Shown one piece after another: positions 50,856-59,076 of a stretch of DNA of 64,000 nt. The stretch spans positions 310,001 through 374,000 of the forward strand of contig NZ_AP023033.1 in NCBI RefSeq assembly GCF_019670125.1, given 5' to 3'. Both the position numbers and the translations under genes were made by a program. The stretch comes from Agarivorans aestuarii (GTDB lineage: Bacteria > Pseudomonadota > Gammaproteobacteria > Enterobacterales > Celerinatantimonadaceae). Each line of letters starts with the position of its first letter. Within the stretch, counting starts at the first letter, position 1. The notes under the pieces were generated by a model. It ran no database searches. It saw only the letters and a list, made by a program, of their open reading frames with translations, and was not told where the DNA came from.

Positions 50856-51844
50856 TGCAGAGTATTCATGCTTGCCCTCAGCGCCAACGTGGCGTAGCAC
50901 TGCTTACCGTAATGCTGATTTTGGCAGTAATGGTTGTGGTGGCGGCGCAGTTTAGTCAGCGCTTGCAACTCGATTTAGCTAGAGCGACTAACTTGCAGCA
51001 TTCGTTGCGCTCAAACTGGATGCTATCGGGCGCCGAAGCTTTTGCCTTAAAAGTGATAAAGCAAGATTTAGAGGATGATGATCGGGTGCATCTTGGCCAA
51101 TATTGGGCCACCGAAGGCATGGTGTTCCCGGTTGAAGATTCGGTGATTAAAGGCCAAATTGTAGATATGCAGGCCTGTTTTAATCTAAATGCTCTAGGGC
51201 AACCAAATAAAACCGACGGGCAACCGCCTAAAGTGGCTGATCAGTTTATTGGCTTGTTGGTTGCAGTTGGTGTTGATGCCTATAGCGCAGAGCAAATAAC
51301 TGATGCAACTAGGGATTGGATTGACGCAGATACTATACCGCTGCCACAAGGTGCAGAAGACGGTGTATATGAAGGTTTAAACCCGTCTTACCTACCAGCG
51401 AATATGCCGATGGTAGATAAAAGTGAGTTTAGAGCGGTTTATGGTGTTACTGCAGGAATATATCGGCGGGTTGCACCTTTTATCTGTGCGATACCTGAAA
51501 CTGGGTTAGCGGTAAATGTGAATACTGTAGCTGTCGACCAGCCACAACTTTTAGAAGCGCTATTTTATCCTGATCTGGATAACACCGGCGCACTGCAGGT
51601 CTTGAATGACCGTCCCGATGAGGGGTATCGTACCTTTGATGAGATGATGACTCATCCAGCGTTAGCGGGGATCCCGCTTACTCAGCCGGGTTTACAGCAA
51701 ACATTGGCCTTGCAATCGAACTACTTTAAGGCGCAATTGTTAGTGGAAAATGAACAAGGACAAGCACAAATGAGCAGTGTTATTCAGCGCAGTGGTACTT
51801 CTGATCTTAAAGTGATTAGACGCTCTTACGGAGACCAACTGTGA
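50855..51844 (+). CDS. gspK: Minor pseudopilin GspK
   Basis: 329 aa. The leader ends at R-G|V-A-L-L-T-V-M-L-I-L; Glu5 is replaced by Thr, as is usual for GspK, the tip subunit that needs no neighbour above it. The large alpha domain is inserted at about residues 100-210 (D-R-V-H-L-G-Q-Y-W, W-I-D-A-D). It overlaps gspJ by one base and gspL by four. Confidence 0.95.
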   Translation: MQSIHACPQRQRGVALLTVMLILAVMVVVAAQFSQRLQLDLARATNLQHSLRSNWMLSGAEAFALKVIKQDLEDDDRVHLGQYWATEGMVFPVEDSVIKGQIVDMQACFNLNALGQPNKTDGQPPKVADQFIGLLVAVGVDAYSAEQITDATRDWIDADTIPLPQGAEDGVYEGLNPSYLPANMPMVDKSEFRAVYGVTAGIYRRVAPFICAIPETGLAVNVNTVAVDQPQLLEALFYPDLDNTGALQVLNDRPDEGYRTFDEMMTHPALAGIPLTQPGLQQTLALQSNYFKAQLLVENEQGQAQMSSVIQRSGTSDLKVIRRSYGDQL

Positions 51845-53043
51845 ACGAACAACTCATCATTCGCCTGCCGAGCACCGGCAAAGAAGTTATCAACTGGATG
51901 GTTTGGTCCGACAGCGAGCAGGAGCTTATTGCTGCCGGAGAATTGGCAAGTAGCGCCGAGTTAGGTTTACTTCAGGAAAAGGCCGAACAGCGCCGAGTTA
52001 TCGTATTAATTCCGGCCAGTGATATCAGCCAGCACCGCTTAGATTTACCTAAGTCGGCACAGCGCTCATGGCAGCAGGTTGCGCCTTTTATGCTCGAAGA
52101 GCAGTTGGCACAAGATCCTGAGAGTCTACATATTTGCTTGCTCGAAAAAGGCAAAGATAGCATTGATGTTGCTTGCGTAAGCCATCAGCAAATGGAAAGC
52201 TGGCTAGATATGCTCGAAACGGCCGGCATAGAAAGCCAAACCTGGTGTGTTGATGCTCTATGTTTACCTGAAGCCGAAGAAGGCCAAGCGACAGCCATTC
52301 AGCTAAACCTGCAATGGCTATTGCGCTTTTTTGATGGTCGAGTAATGAGCATTGACGAAGCGTGGTTAGCCACTGCTTTGCCACTTATTGCCAAGCAGTA
52401 TCCAGACTTAGTTATTCAGCATTACAGCCCATCAGCTAAGCTCGACGATGATTCGGTGGAATGGCAAGCTCGTGCGCCAGAACTGCCAATGAAGCTGTTA
52501 AGTGATGGTGCCAAAAAAGCCAAGCTTAATCTGTTACAAGGGCGATATGCTGCGGCTAACCCTCTTGCTCAACTTTGGTTGCAATGGCGAAAAGTGGCCA
52601 TTGCCGCCGGAGTGTGTTTTGTATTGGCCTTGGCCTATCAGCTTATTGATACCCACAAAACAGAACAACAAATAGCCAGTGTTGATGAAAACATTCGAAC
52701 TGTTTACAAAATGGTATTTCCTGAAGTTTCACGCGTTCGTGATAGTCGTATTCGCAGCGATTTTCGCAAAGCACTTGCCGACATTGGCGAGGCCCCTGAG
52801 CAAGACTTTTTGAAGATGATGATTCACCTCTCGCTAGCCTTTGATAAAAACCAAGATCTGAACCCAATTAGCCTGCGCTACGACCACAAAAAAGGTGAAA
52901 TACGCTTGCAGGCGCAAGCCAAAAACTTCCAAACCTTTGAGCAGTTTCGTCAGTCGGTTAAACCTTTTGAGAGTGAGCAAGGTACCTTGAGCAACAAAGC
53001 AGGTGCAGTGGTTGGCACGTTAGTCATAAGGAACGCATCATGA
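51841..53043 (+). CDS. gspL: Type II secretion protein GspL
   Basis: 400 aa, GTG start. The cytosolic actin-like domain (residues 1-240) binds GspE. A single membrane helix lies near 250-268, and a periplasmic ferredoxin-like domain pairs with GspM. The overlap with gspK and a four-base ATGA overlap with gspM indicate coupled translation. Confidence 0.95.
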   Translation: MNEQLIIRLPSTGKEVINWMVWSDSEQELIAAGELASSAELGLLQEKAEQRRVIVLIPASDISQHRLDLPKSAQRSWQQVAPFMLEEQLAQDPESLHICLLEKGKDSIDVACVSHQQMESWLDMLETAGIESQTWCVDALCLPEAEEGQATAIQLNLQWLLRFFDGRVMSIDEAWLATALPLIAKQYPDLVIQHYSPSAKLDDDSVEWQARAPELPMKLLSDGAKKAKLNLLQGRYAAANPLAQLWLQWRKVAIAAGVCFVLALAYQLIDTHKTEQQIASVDENIRTVYKMVFPEVSRVRDSRIRSDFRKALADIGEAPEQDFLKMMIHLSLAFDKNQDLNPISLRYDHKKGEIRLQAQAKNFQTFEQFRQSVKPFESEQGTLSNKAGAVVGTLVIRNAS

Positions 53044-53510
53044 AACAGTGGTGGCAAAGTTTAAATAAGCGTGAACAAAACCTGGTTACAGCTGCCGCGG
53101 TATTAGTAGCAATAGCTGTTTTGTATTGGGGCATTTGGTCACCAATAGCTGGTGCTAATGCTCAAGCCAAGCAGCGCTTGGCTAGTCAGCAGCAAACTTT
53201 AGAGTGGGCCCAGCAGCAAGGTTCAGTGATTATTGCTAATGGTCGCCCTCAACAAACTAGCAGTGAAGTAAAAGTAAGCCAAGCCGTGAGTAGTTCGGCT
53301 CGCCAGCAGCGTATTACTATCAGCCGCATTCAACCTAAAGGTGATGAGGTAGAGGTGTGGATTGAAAGTGTGCCGTTTAATCAGTTAATGACTTGGTTAA
53401 AAATGCTGAGCCAACGCTATGGCATTATTGTTGAAAACGTAGATTTAGATGAAGGTAAACAAGAAGGCATTGTTGGTGTTCGACGTTTACGTTTAGGAAA
53501 AGCTGAATGA
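53040..53510 (+). CDS. gspM: Type II secretion protein GspM
   Basis: 156 aa. A short cytosolic start (W-W-Q-S-L-N-K-R-E-Q) is followed by one membrane helix (residues 17-36), a coiled region and a ferredoxin-like domain at 75-155. It stabilises GspL in the inner-membrane platform. Overlaps both neighbours by four bases. Confidence 0.94.
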   Translation: MKQWWQSLNKREQNLVTAAAVLVAIAVLYWGIWSPIAGANAQAKQRLASQQQTLEWAQQQGSVIIANGRPQQTSSEVKVSQAVSSSARQQRITISRIQPKGDEVEVWIESVPFNQLMTWLKMLSQRYGIIVENVDLDEGKQEGIVGVRRLRLGKAE

Positions 53511-54262
53511 AGAAGTACCTCGCTTTAGCGCTATTACTTATATTGGTGTATTTGGTTAGTTTAATAGCTACCACGCCCCTGGCTGTGGTACTAAATTATG
53601 CACCGTTACCAAAGGGCATTGCGCTTAATCACCCCAGCGGCAGCATATGGAATGGCAAGTTAATCAGTGTTGATACGCCAAACTTAAGCCTAAACCAAGT
53701 AAATTGGCAGTTGAAACCCAGCGCCTTGTTGTTGGGGCGAATTGCTGCTGACGTGCAGCTTGGTACTGGCCAAGAGCTACATGGAGAAGGGCAAGTAGGT
53801 TTGAGCTTTGCAGGTTGGTATGCCAAAGACTGGCAATTAGAAGCCCCTGCCAGTTGGGTGGTTGAACAGGTGCCAATGCCGCTGCCCTTATCTATTGAGG
53901 GTGATATTCAATTAAACCTTGCCGAAGCAAGCCAAGGCAGCCCTTGGTGTGAGCAATTAACCGGGCAGCTGCTTTGGTTAGGGCCGTTAATTGGTACCCC
54001 ATTAGGCGAATTACGCTTAGATAACGCAAATGCACAGCTAAGCTGTAATGAAGGGCAGCCTACTATTCAGCTTAGCCATAGCGATCCTCAGCTTGAGTTG
54101 GAATTGCTAGCCTCTGTTGGACAGCCTAATTGGTTGGCCGAAGGCAAAATTAAGGCCGGCGCAGAGATGCCCAAAACCATGAGTGGTAATCTAAAGTACA
54201 TAGGCCGCCCCGACCCTCAAGGTTTTTATCGCTTTAAGCAACAAGGCCGCCTGCCTCGCTAA
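53507..54262 (+). CDS. gspN: Type II secretion protein GspN
   Basis: 251 aa with an N-terminal membrane anchor (residues 4-26) and a beta-rich periplasmic body (G-S-I-W-N-G-K, V-N-W-Q-L-K-P-S-A-L-L-L-G-R). GspN is present in only some type II systems and its role is minor or unclear. It is the last gene of the operon, closed by a strong terminator. Confidence 0.92.
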   Translation: MKKYLALALLLILVYLVSLIATTPLAVVLNYAPLPKGIALNHPSGSIWNGKLISVDTPNLSLNQVNWQLKPSALLLGRIAADVQLGTGQELHGEGQVGLSFAGWYAKDWQLEAPASWVVEQVPMPLPLSIEGDIQLNLAEASQGSPWCEQLTGQLLWLGPLIGTPLGELRLDNANAQLSCNEGQPTIQLSHSDPQLELELLASVGQPNWLAEGKIKAGAEMPKTMSGNLKYIGRPDPQGFYRFKQQGRLPR

Positions 54263-54266
54263 AGTA

Positions 54267-54294
54267 AAAGCTAGCTCTTAGAGCTAGCTTTTTT
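54267..54294. terminator. gsp operon terminator
   Basis: AAAGCTAGCTC and GAGCTAGCTTT are perfect 11-bp arms around TTA, ending in TTTTTT. It also sits behind convergent yrfG. Confidence 0.9.
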
Positions 54295-54309
54295 GTTTGC
54301 TTAATCCTG

Positions 54310-54972
54310 CTAGCCTAATAGCTCTTTAGTAAAGTGATGGTAGTCATCAATAGACGGGAAGTGGGTAAATTCTTTACTGGCCTGTTTTGAATCAGGATTA
54401 TTGATCCCCAACAGGTATTTAATGCCAAACTTGTTGGCTTGTTCGAGCACGGTTTCGTTGTCGTCAATAAACAAAGTACGTTCTGGGTCAAAGGGATGGT
54501 GCTCTATTAAGGCTTGCCAAAGCTTAGGATCTTCTTTGGGGAAACCAAATTGGTGGGCACTAAACAGTGTATCAAGGTATTGGTCTAGGCCGGTTACTTT
54601 AATTTTGGTAGTCAGCCCGTCGGGGTGACAGTTGGTTAGCAATACCCGGTTTTTCCCCGCTGTAGCGAGCGCTTCTAAAAAGGGTTTTACGTCGTCTCGC
54701 CATTGAATCTTGTGCTCAACTTCTGTTTTCAAGTTTCGAATATCAATATTGGTTTTATTGCTCCAATAATCGAAGCAATACCAATCTAGCGTGCCGGATA
54801 CGGTTTCGTAGTCGGCGAACAAACGCTCGCGCGCCTCATCTAAACTCAGGTTATTTTGGTGGGCGAAGGAGATAGGCAGATAGTGCATCCAAAAGTAATT
54901 ATCGTAATGCAGATCTAATAAAGTGCCATCCATATCCAATAAAACGGTATCGATTTTAGTCCAGTCAAACAT
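54310..54972 (-). CDS. yrfG: HAD-family nucleotidase, YrfG (GMP/IMP phosphatase)
   Basis: 220 aa. HAD motif I is L-L-D-M-D-G-T-L-L-D near residues 10-19. Motif II is L-L-T-N-C-H near 112-117, and motif IV is F-I-D-D-N-E-T near 168-174. E. coli YrfG prefers purine monophosphates. It is divergent from nudE, the same pair that flanks the region in E. coli, where yrfG lies by hslR; here the gsp operon is inserted between them. Confidence 0.92.
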   Translation of the reverse strand: MFDWTKIDTVLLDMDGTLLDLHYDNYFWMHYLPISFAHQNNLSLDEARERLFADYETVSGTLDWYCFDYWSNKTNIDIRNLKTEVEHKIQWRDDVKPFLEALATAGKNRVLLTNCHPDGLTTKIKVTGLDQYLDTLFSAHQFGFPKEDPKLWQALIEHHPFDPERTLFIDDNETVLEQANKFGIKYLLGINNPDSKQASKEFTHFPSIDDYHHFTKELLG

Positions 54973-55047
54973 TCTTAGTCGCTAATCCTTGAGTGCTTCT
55001 AACAGCAATGTAACAATGACATTAAGTTAATGATAGCAGGAAGATAG

Positions 55048-55614
55048 ATGAGCAAGCATCATCCGCCTCGATTATTAGACAGCGCCATTGCTGCCGAAAG
55101 TCGCTTCTTCAAAATTGAAGAGTTACACCTCGAGTTTAGCAACGGCGAGCGACGGATATATGAACGCTTGGTAGGATCAGGTCAGGGGGCGGTAATGGTA
55201 TTGCCGATTACCCATCAAAATGAACTGTTGCTTATTAGCGAATATGCCGCCGGAACAGAGCGTTATGAACTAGGCTTTGTAAAAGGCTTGGTCGATCGTG
55301 GGGAAGCTGCTATTGATGCCGCTAACCGCGAATTACAAGAAGAAGTGGGATTTAAAGCACAAGATTTGCAACTACTTACCGAGTTATCGGTAGCACCGGG
55401 CTATTTCTCTAGTCATATGTCGGTGTTTGTAGCGCAGGGTTTGCAGCCTAGTGTGTTACAAGGCGATGAGCCAGAACCCTTAGAAGTGATAAAGCTGCCA
55501 CTTGATGAGATAGATAATTTGTACGCAAATCCGGCCTTTTCTGAAGCGCGTAGTGTTGCGTCATTGTTACTCCTTGAGAAATGGTTAAAACAGAACAAGG
55601 TGAGAAGTATATAG
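55048..55614 (+). CDS. nudE: ADP compounds hydrolase NudE
   Basis: 188 aa. The Nudix box is complete: G-L-V-D-R-G-E then A-N-R-E-L-Q-E-E-V-G-F (residues about 91-113). NudE cleaves ADP-ribose, NADH and Ap-type nucleotides to nucleoside monophosphates. It ends one base before cysQ and is probably co-transcribed with it; both deal with toxic nucleotide by-products. Confidence 0.93.
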   Translation: MSKHHPPRLLDSAIAAESRFFKIEELHLEFSNGERRIYERLVGSGQGAVMVLPITHQNELLLISEYAAGTERYELGFVKGLVDRGEAAIDAANRELQEEVGFKAQDLQLLTELSVAPGYFSSHMSVFVAQGLQPSVLQGDEPEPLEVIKLPLDEIDNLYANPAFSEARSVASLLLLEKWLKQNKVRSI

Positions 55615-55615
55615 G

Positions 55616-56431
55616 ATGATAGACCCTGCTAGTGTGTTGTCAGAGGTGATTGAAATTGCTCGTGGTGCTGGCGAAATTATTCGTAAAATCTATGAGGAAG
55701 GTGATTTTGTTAGCGAAGTAAAAGATGATGCTACGCCGGTAACCTCGGCGGATTATGCTGCGCATCATTACATTATGGACGCACTTAGCAAGCTTACCCC
55801 AGAGATCCCGATTTTATCTGAAGAACAAGCCGATATTAGCTTAGCGGACAGAGAGGCTTGGCAATGTTATTGGTTAGTTGACCCGCTTGATGGTACTCAA
55901 GAGTTTGTTTCTGGTAGTGGCGACTTTGCTACCGAGATTGCCTTAGTCCAAAACAACCAACCAGTGCTTGGCGTGGTGTATGGCCCCATTGTGCAAATCT
56001 TGTATGCTGCGGTAAAAGGTCAGGGCGCCTTTAAAGAGCAAAATGGTACACGTACCTCAATAAAAAGTCGCCATTATCCTGATAAGCCGGAGCATATTCG
56101 AGTAGCGACGAGCCGCGTTCAGCGTCCAGCTTTGTTACAGGCAATATTAAACTGTAACTATCATTACAGGTTGTACCCCTTAGGCAGTGCCAGTTTAAAA
56201 AGTTGCATGGTCGCAGAAGGTGCAGCTGATTGCTACATAAGGGTTGGTCCCACTGGTGAGTGGGATACCGGAGCACCGCAAATTATTTTACAAGAAGCAG
56301 GCGGTACCTTGTTAGACTTGCATCTACGCGAGCTAAGCTACAACCAGAGAGAATCCTTAGAAAACCCTAACTTTATCTCTTTGGGTGATCCACAATTACC
56401 GTGGCGTGACATATTAAAGAATCCCAGTTAG
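55616..56431 (+). CDS. cysQ: 3'(2'),5'-bisphosphate nucleotidase CysQ
   Basis: 271 aa inositol-monophosphatase-fold enzyme that removes the 3'-phosphate from PAP made during sulfate assimilation. Metal-site motifs: E68-E69 region in I-L-S-E-E-Q, D-P-L-D-G-T-Q-E-F near 87-95, and W-D-T-G-A-P-Q-I near 220-227. It is probably associated with the inner membrane as in E. coli. It directly follows nudE. Confidence 0.93.
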   Translation: MIDPASVLSEVIEIARGAGEIIRKIYEEGDFVSEVKDDATPVTSADYAAHHYIMDALSKLTPEIPILSEEQADISLADREAWQCYWLVDPLDGTQEFVSGSGDFATEIALVQNNQPVLGVVYGPIVQILYAAVKGQGAFKEQNGTRTSIKSRHYPDKPEHIRVATSRVQRPALLQAILNCNYHYRLYPLGSASLKSCMVAEGAADCYIRVGPTGEWDTGAPQIILQEAGGTLLDLHLRELSYNQRESLENPNFISLGDPQLPWRDILKNPS

Positions 56432-56524
56432 TGGGCATAAAGCTAAACAAGCAAGCGTAAACCGCTTTAAACTCGTTTAGCTAACAACTCGGACACATCT
56501 GGCTAATATTCGTTTTTACAATGG

Positions 56525-56599
56525 TTTAACCTCAAGGTAATAGCGGGTATAATTTTGCCAATAATGACAAGGATGCCTAATACTGCGGTCAGTAGGCAC
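56525..56599 (+). promoter_or_regulatory. Cytochrome c5 promoter and leader hairpin
   Basis: A perfect -10 TATAAT lies at 56548-56553, 17 bases after a weak -35 (TTTAAC, 56525-56530). The leader contains TACTG-CGGT-CAGTA flanked by GCC/GGC (about 56574-56599), a small hairpin just upstream of the ribosome site. Confidence 0.5.
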
Positions 56600-56616
56600 G
56601 ATGAGGAGAGATAAGG

Positions 56617-57024
56617 GTGAAGCTTTTGAACTGGAAAACACTGGTACTATCTATTTGCTTAACAATTGTGCCGAATGCTTTTGCGGCTGATATGTCTGAT
56701 GAGGCGATTGCCGAGCGTATTAAGCCAGTGGGTGAAGTTTATCTCGATGGCGAGTTAGAAGTTGCCAAAGCACCTGCTGCTTCAAGCGGACCTCGTGATG
56801 GCGACGCGGTATATAATACTTTCTGTACTGCCTGTCACAGTACTGGCGCAGCGGGCGCACCTAAGAAAGGTGACAGTGCAGCTTGGGCACCACGCATTGC
56901 CCAAGGTGATCAAACGATGTTTGACCATGCTTGGAAGGGCTTTAACGCAATGCCTGCAAAAGGTACTTGTGGCGACTGTAGCGAAGACGAAATTAAAGCG
57001 GCTATTGCTTACATGATTGAGTAA
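56617..57024 (+). CDS. Cytochrome c5 family protein
   Basis: 135 aa, GTG start with ATAAGG upstream. A signal peptide ends at A-F-A-A-D near residue 24. One heme site C-T-A-C-H lies at about 71-75, a likely axial Met in F-N-A-M-P-A-K near 111, and a second Cys pair G-T-C-G-D-C near 118-121, as in c5-type cytochromes. It is a periplasmic electron carrier to terminal oxidases or other reductases. Monocistronic. Confidence 0.93.
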   Translation: MKLLNWKTLVLSICLTIVPNAFAADMSDEAIAERIKPVGEVYLDGELEVAKAPAASSGPRDGDAVYNTFCTACHSTGAAGAPKKGDSAAWAPRIAQGDQTMFDHAWKGFNAMPAKGTCGDCSEDEIKAAIAYMIE

Positions 57025-57039
57025 GCGATAGCTTAAATG

Positions 57040-57068
57040 AAAAACACCACGCATTGCGTGGTGTTTTT
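57040..57068. terminator. Bidirectional terminator
   Basis: ACACCACGCA and TGCGTGGTGT pair, with flanking A and T tracts, between convergent cytochrome c5 and the GTPase gene. Confidence 0.85.
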
Positions 57069-57101
57069 GTTTGTACTGCAAAATGATAGCCGCGGTAGTT
57101 G

Positions 57102-58046
57102 CTAACTGTTTTTTCTGCGGCGTTGGCGCTTTTTAGTTTTTTGTAACTCTTCCACCATTTTTTTGCGCTCTTCCTTTTCAGCCACAATTTTAGCGGTTTC
57201 TACTTTTTCTATGGCGACCATTTCAGGCGTTTCTAAGGTGATACGACCAATGGTTGCATCACGAAGCTCATTAAGAATAATAGCGGCCGCTTTAACATAA
57301 TCAACCTGTCCACCACGCACTAAGCAGCCGCGCTTACGGCCAATTTCTTCCATCAATACAACTTCAGATTCTGGCAGTTCTTCGAGTTTATAACGGGCTT
57401 TAAGCTGTTCCGGGTAGGCTTGTAGCAAGTACTCACAGGCAAAGGCGGCTACGTCATCGTATTCCATAGCGGTGTCTTTAACTGCACCGGTGGCAGCTAA
57501 GCGGTAGCCACTGGCCACATTGTCGAACTTTGGCCACAAAATACCAGGCGTATCCGAGAGGATAATATTGCCTTCTAGGCGGATCCGCTGCTGGGCCTTG
57601 GTAACCGCAGGCTCGTTACCGGTTTTGGCGATTTGGCGGCCGGCTAATGCATTAATTAAGGTAGATTTACCCACATTAGGAATACCACAAATCATGGTGT
57701 GAATAGGTTTATCTACGCCGCCTTTGTTAGGCAACATGCTACGGCACAGCTTCAGCAGGTCTTGGGTTTGGTTACCTTGAATGGTGCAAAGAGGAATCGC
57801 TTTTACTCCTTGCTCTTGTTCAAAATACTCTTGCCACAGGGCGGTTGATTTGGGGTCGGCTAAGTCGCTTTTATTCAGAACCTTTATACAAGGTTTGTCA
57901 CCGCGCAGGCTAGCAACCATTGGGTTTTCACTGCTGTAGGGAATACGCGCATCCAATACTTCGATGATTAGATCGATTTTAGGCATCACTTCTTTAATTT
58001 GTTTTTGGGCCTTGTGCATGTGCCCTGGATACCATTGAATAGCCAT
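57102..58046 (-). CDS. Ribosome-assembly GTPase, YlqF/RbgA family
   Basis: 314 aa from the ATG at 58046, which has GAGGTGGG seven bases upstream and gives the family start M-A-I-Q-W-Y-P-G-H-M. The GTPase is circularly permuted: G4 N-K-S-D near residue 61 comes before G1 G-I-P-N-V-G-K-S-T near 122-130, and then G3 D-T-P-G. It ends in a highly basic tail (K-K-R-Q-R-R-R-K). In Bacillus RbgA matures the 50S subunit; the gammaproteobacterial role is presumed similar. Confidence 0.9.
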   Translation of the reverse strand: MAIQWYPGHMHKAQKQIKEVMPKIDLIIEVLDARIPYSSENPMVASLRGDKPCIKVLNKSDLADPKSTALWQEYFEQEQGVKAIPLCTIQGNQTQDLLKLCRSMLPNKGGVDKPIHTMICGIPNVGKSTLINALAGRQIAKTGNEPAVTKAQQRIRLEGNIILSDTPGILWPKFDNVASGYRLAATGAVKDTAMEYDDVAAFACEYLLQAYPEQLKARYKLEELPESEVVLMEEIGRKRGCLVRGGQVDYVKAAAIILNELRDATIGRITLETPEMVAIEKVETAKIVAEKEERKKMVEELQKTKKRQRRRKNS

Positions 58047-58281
58047 TTTATCCCACCTCAACTGCGTAATTGGCGCTCATTGTACTTGCTAAATCGTTAA
58101 AGTGTAGCGCTTTGTGATCGAACTATTAGTTCATATAGCTCAATTTCAGTACATTTATTAAGCAGATAGAAAAATCTTTCAGTATTCTGTGCAACTTGCT
58201 GCTATGGTTTTAGCATCGATTCATTCAAGCGCTGTTTTCTTATAGCTAGCAGTGTAAAAGGACAATCTTAGGGAAGAGATA

Positions 58282-58971
58282 ATGTCTAGCAGTGAACTAC
58301 CTAGTGATATTGAGTTAGAAGCCCAGCAGCCGGTGGAGCAGCAAGCGGCAACCAGTCATCGTTCCGGCATCAGCTTACAAGCACGTTATGAGCATCATAA
58401 AGCGCGCCACAAGCATTATAAAAAAGGCTACAAACACCTTCGCCGCTACCGCTGGATTAGCCTTGGTTTAGGCATTGTAAGTTTTAGTGCGGTATTTTCT
58501 TTAATGGCGGTGTTGCCTACCTACAATGAAGTAAAAAACGATTATGATGATAGTTTGGCCGAGCTCAAGATTGTTGAAGACCAAAACCGTCAGCTCAAAG
58601 AAGCTTTGCTGATAGAGCGTCGTAACAACTTTGAACTGAATAAAGAGAACCACCCAGAGCTACGCATTTTTGCCTTCAATACCCTTATTGCCACTGACCA
58701 AAGTAATATTCGTTCGGCTTTTTTTGAAGCCTCTGACGATATGGGTAAAAAGATAGCGATTAGTTATCAGCTATTGGCCGAGGGCCCCGTTGAGCAGGCC
58801 TTAGCATTGGCGCTAATTGATCAAACGGGGGAGCAAGTGTTCCAACATACCATTGATTTTGGTGAAGTGCCTCCAAAGCAAGGTGAGTCTTTAACAGTGG
58901 AAAGCACCATCAATTTAGATAAAAACTTAGATGTTCGTTACTTTAGAATCGTTGAATTGAGTGAAGAATAG
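58282..58971 (+). CDS. Unknown bitopic membrane protein with His/Lys-rich cytosolic region
   Basis: 229 aa, no family recognised. It has an acidic Gln-rich start (1-30), then a strongly basic His-rich stretch (Y-E-H-H-K-A-R-H-K-H-Y-K-K-G-Y-K-H near residues 36-52). One membrane helix spans about 60-80, followed by a coiled coil (90-120) and a beta-type C-terminal domain. Positive-inside reasoning puts the basic part in the cytosol and the C-terminal domain in the periplasm. GGGAAGAG precedes the ATG. It is monocistronic with its own terminator. Confidence 0.7.
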   Translation: MSSSELPSDIELEAQQPVEQQAATSHRSGISLQARYEHHKARHKHYKKGYKHLRRYRWISLGLGIVSFSAVFSLMAVLPTYNEVKNDYDDSLAELKIVEDQNRQLKEALLIERRNNFELNKENHPELRIFAFNTLIATDQSNIRSAFFEASDDMGKKIAISYQLLAEGPVEQALALALIDQTGEQVFQHTIDFGEVPPKQGESLTVESTINLDKNLDVRYFRIVELSEE

Positions 58972-58996
58972 GCCATTAGCTGGCCGAGTTAATAAG

Positions 58997-59018
58997 AGGA
59001 GCTTTATGCTCCTTTTTT
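58997..59018 (+). terminator. Terminator of the unknown membrane-protein gene
   Basis: AGGAGC and GCTCCT pair around TTTAT and run into TTTTTT, about 26 bases after the stop. Confidence 0.85.
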
Positions 59019-59076
59019 GTTGCGTATTAAGCGCTATACTGCCAGCAAATCGATTAACTTTGCTGTGAGGGCAAGT

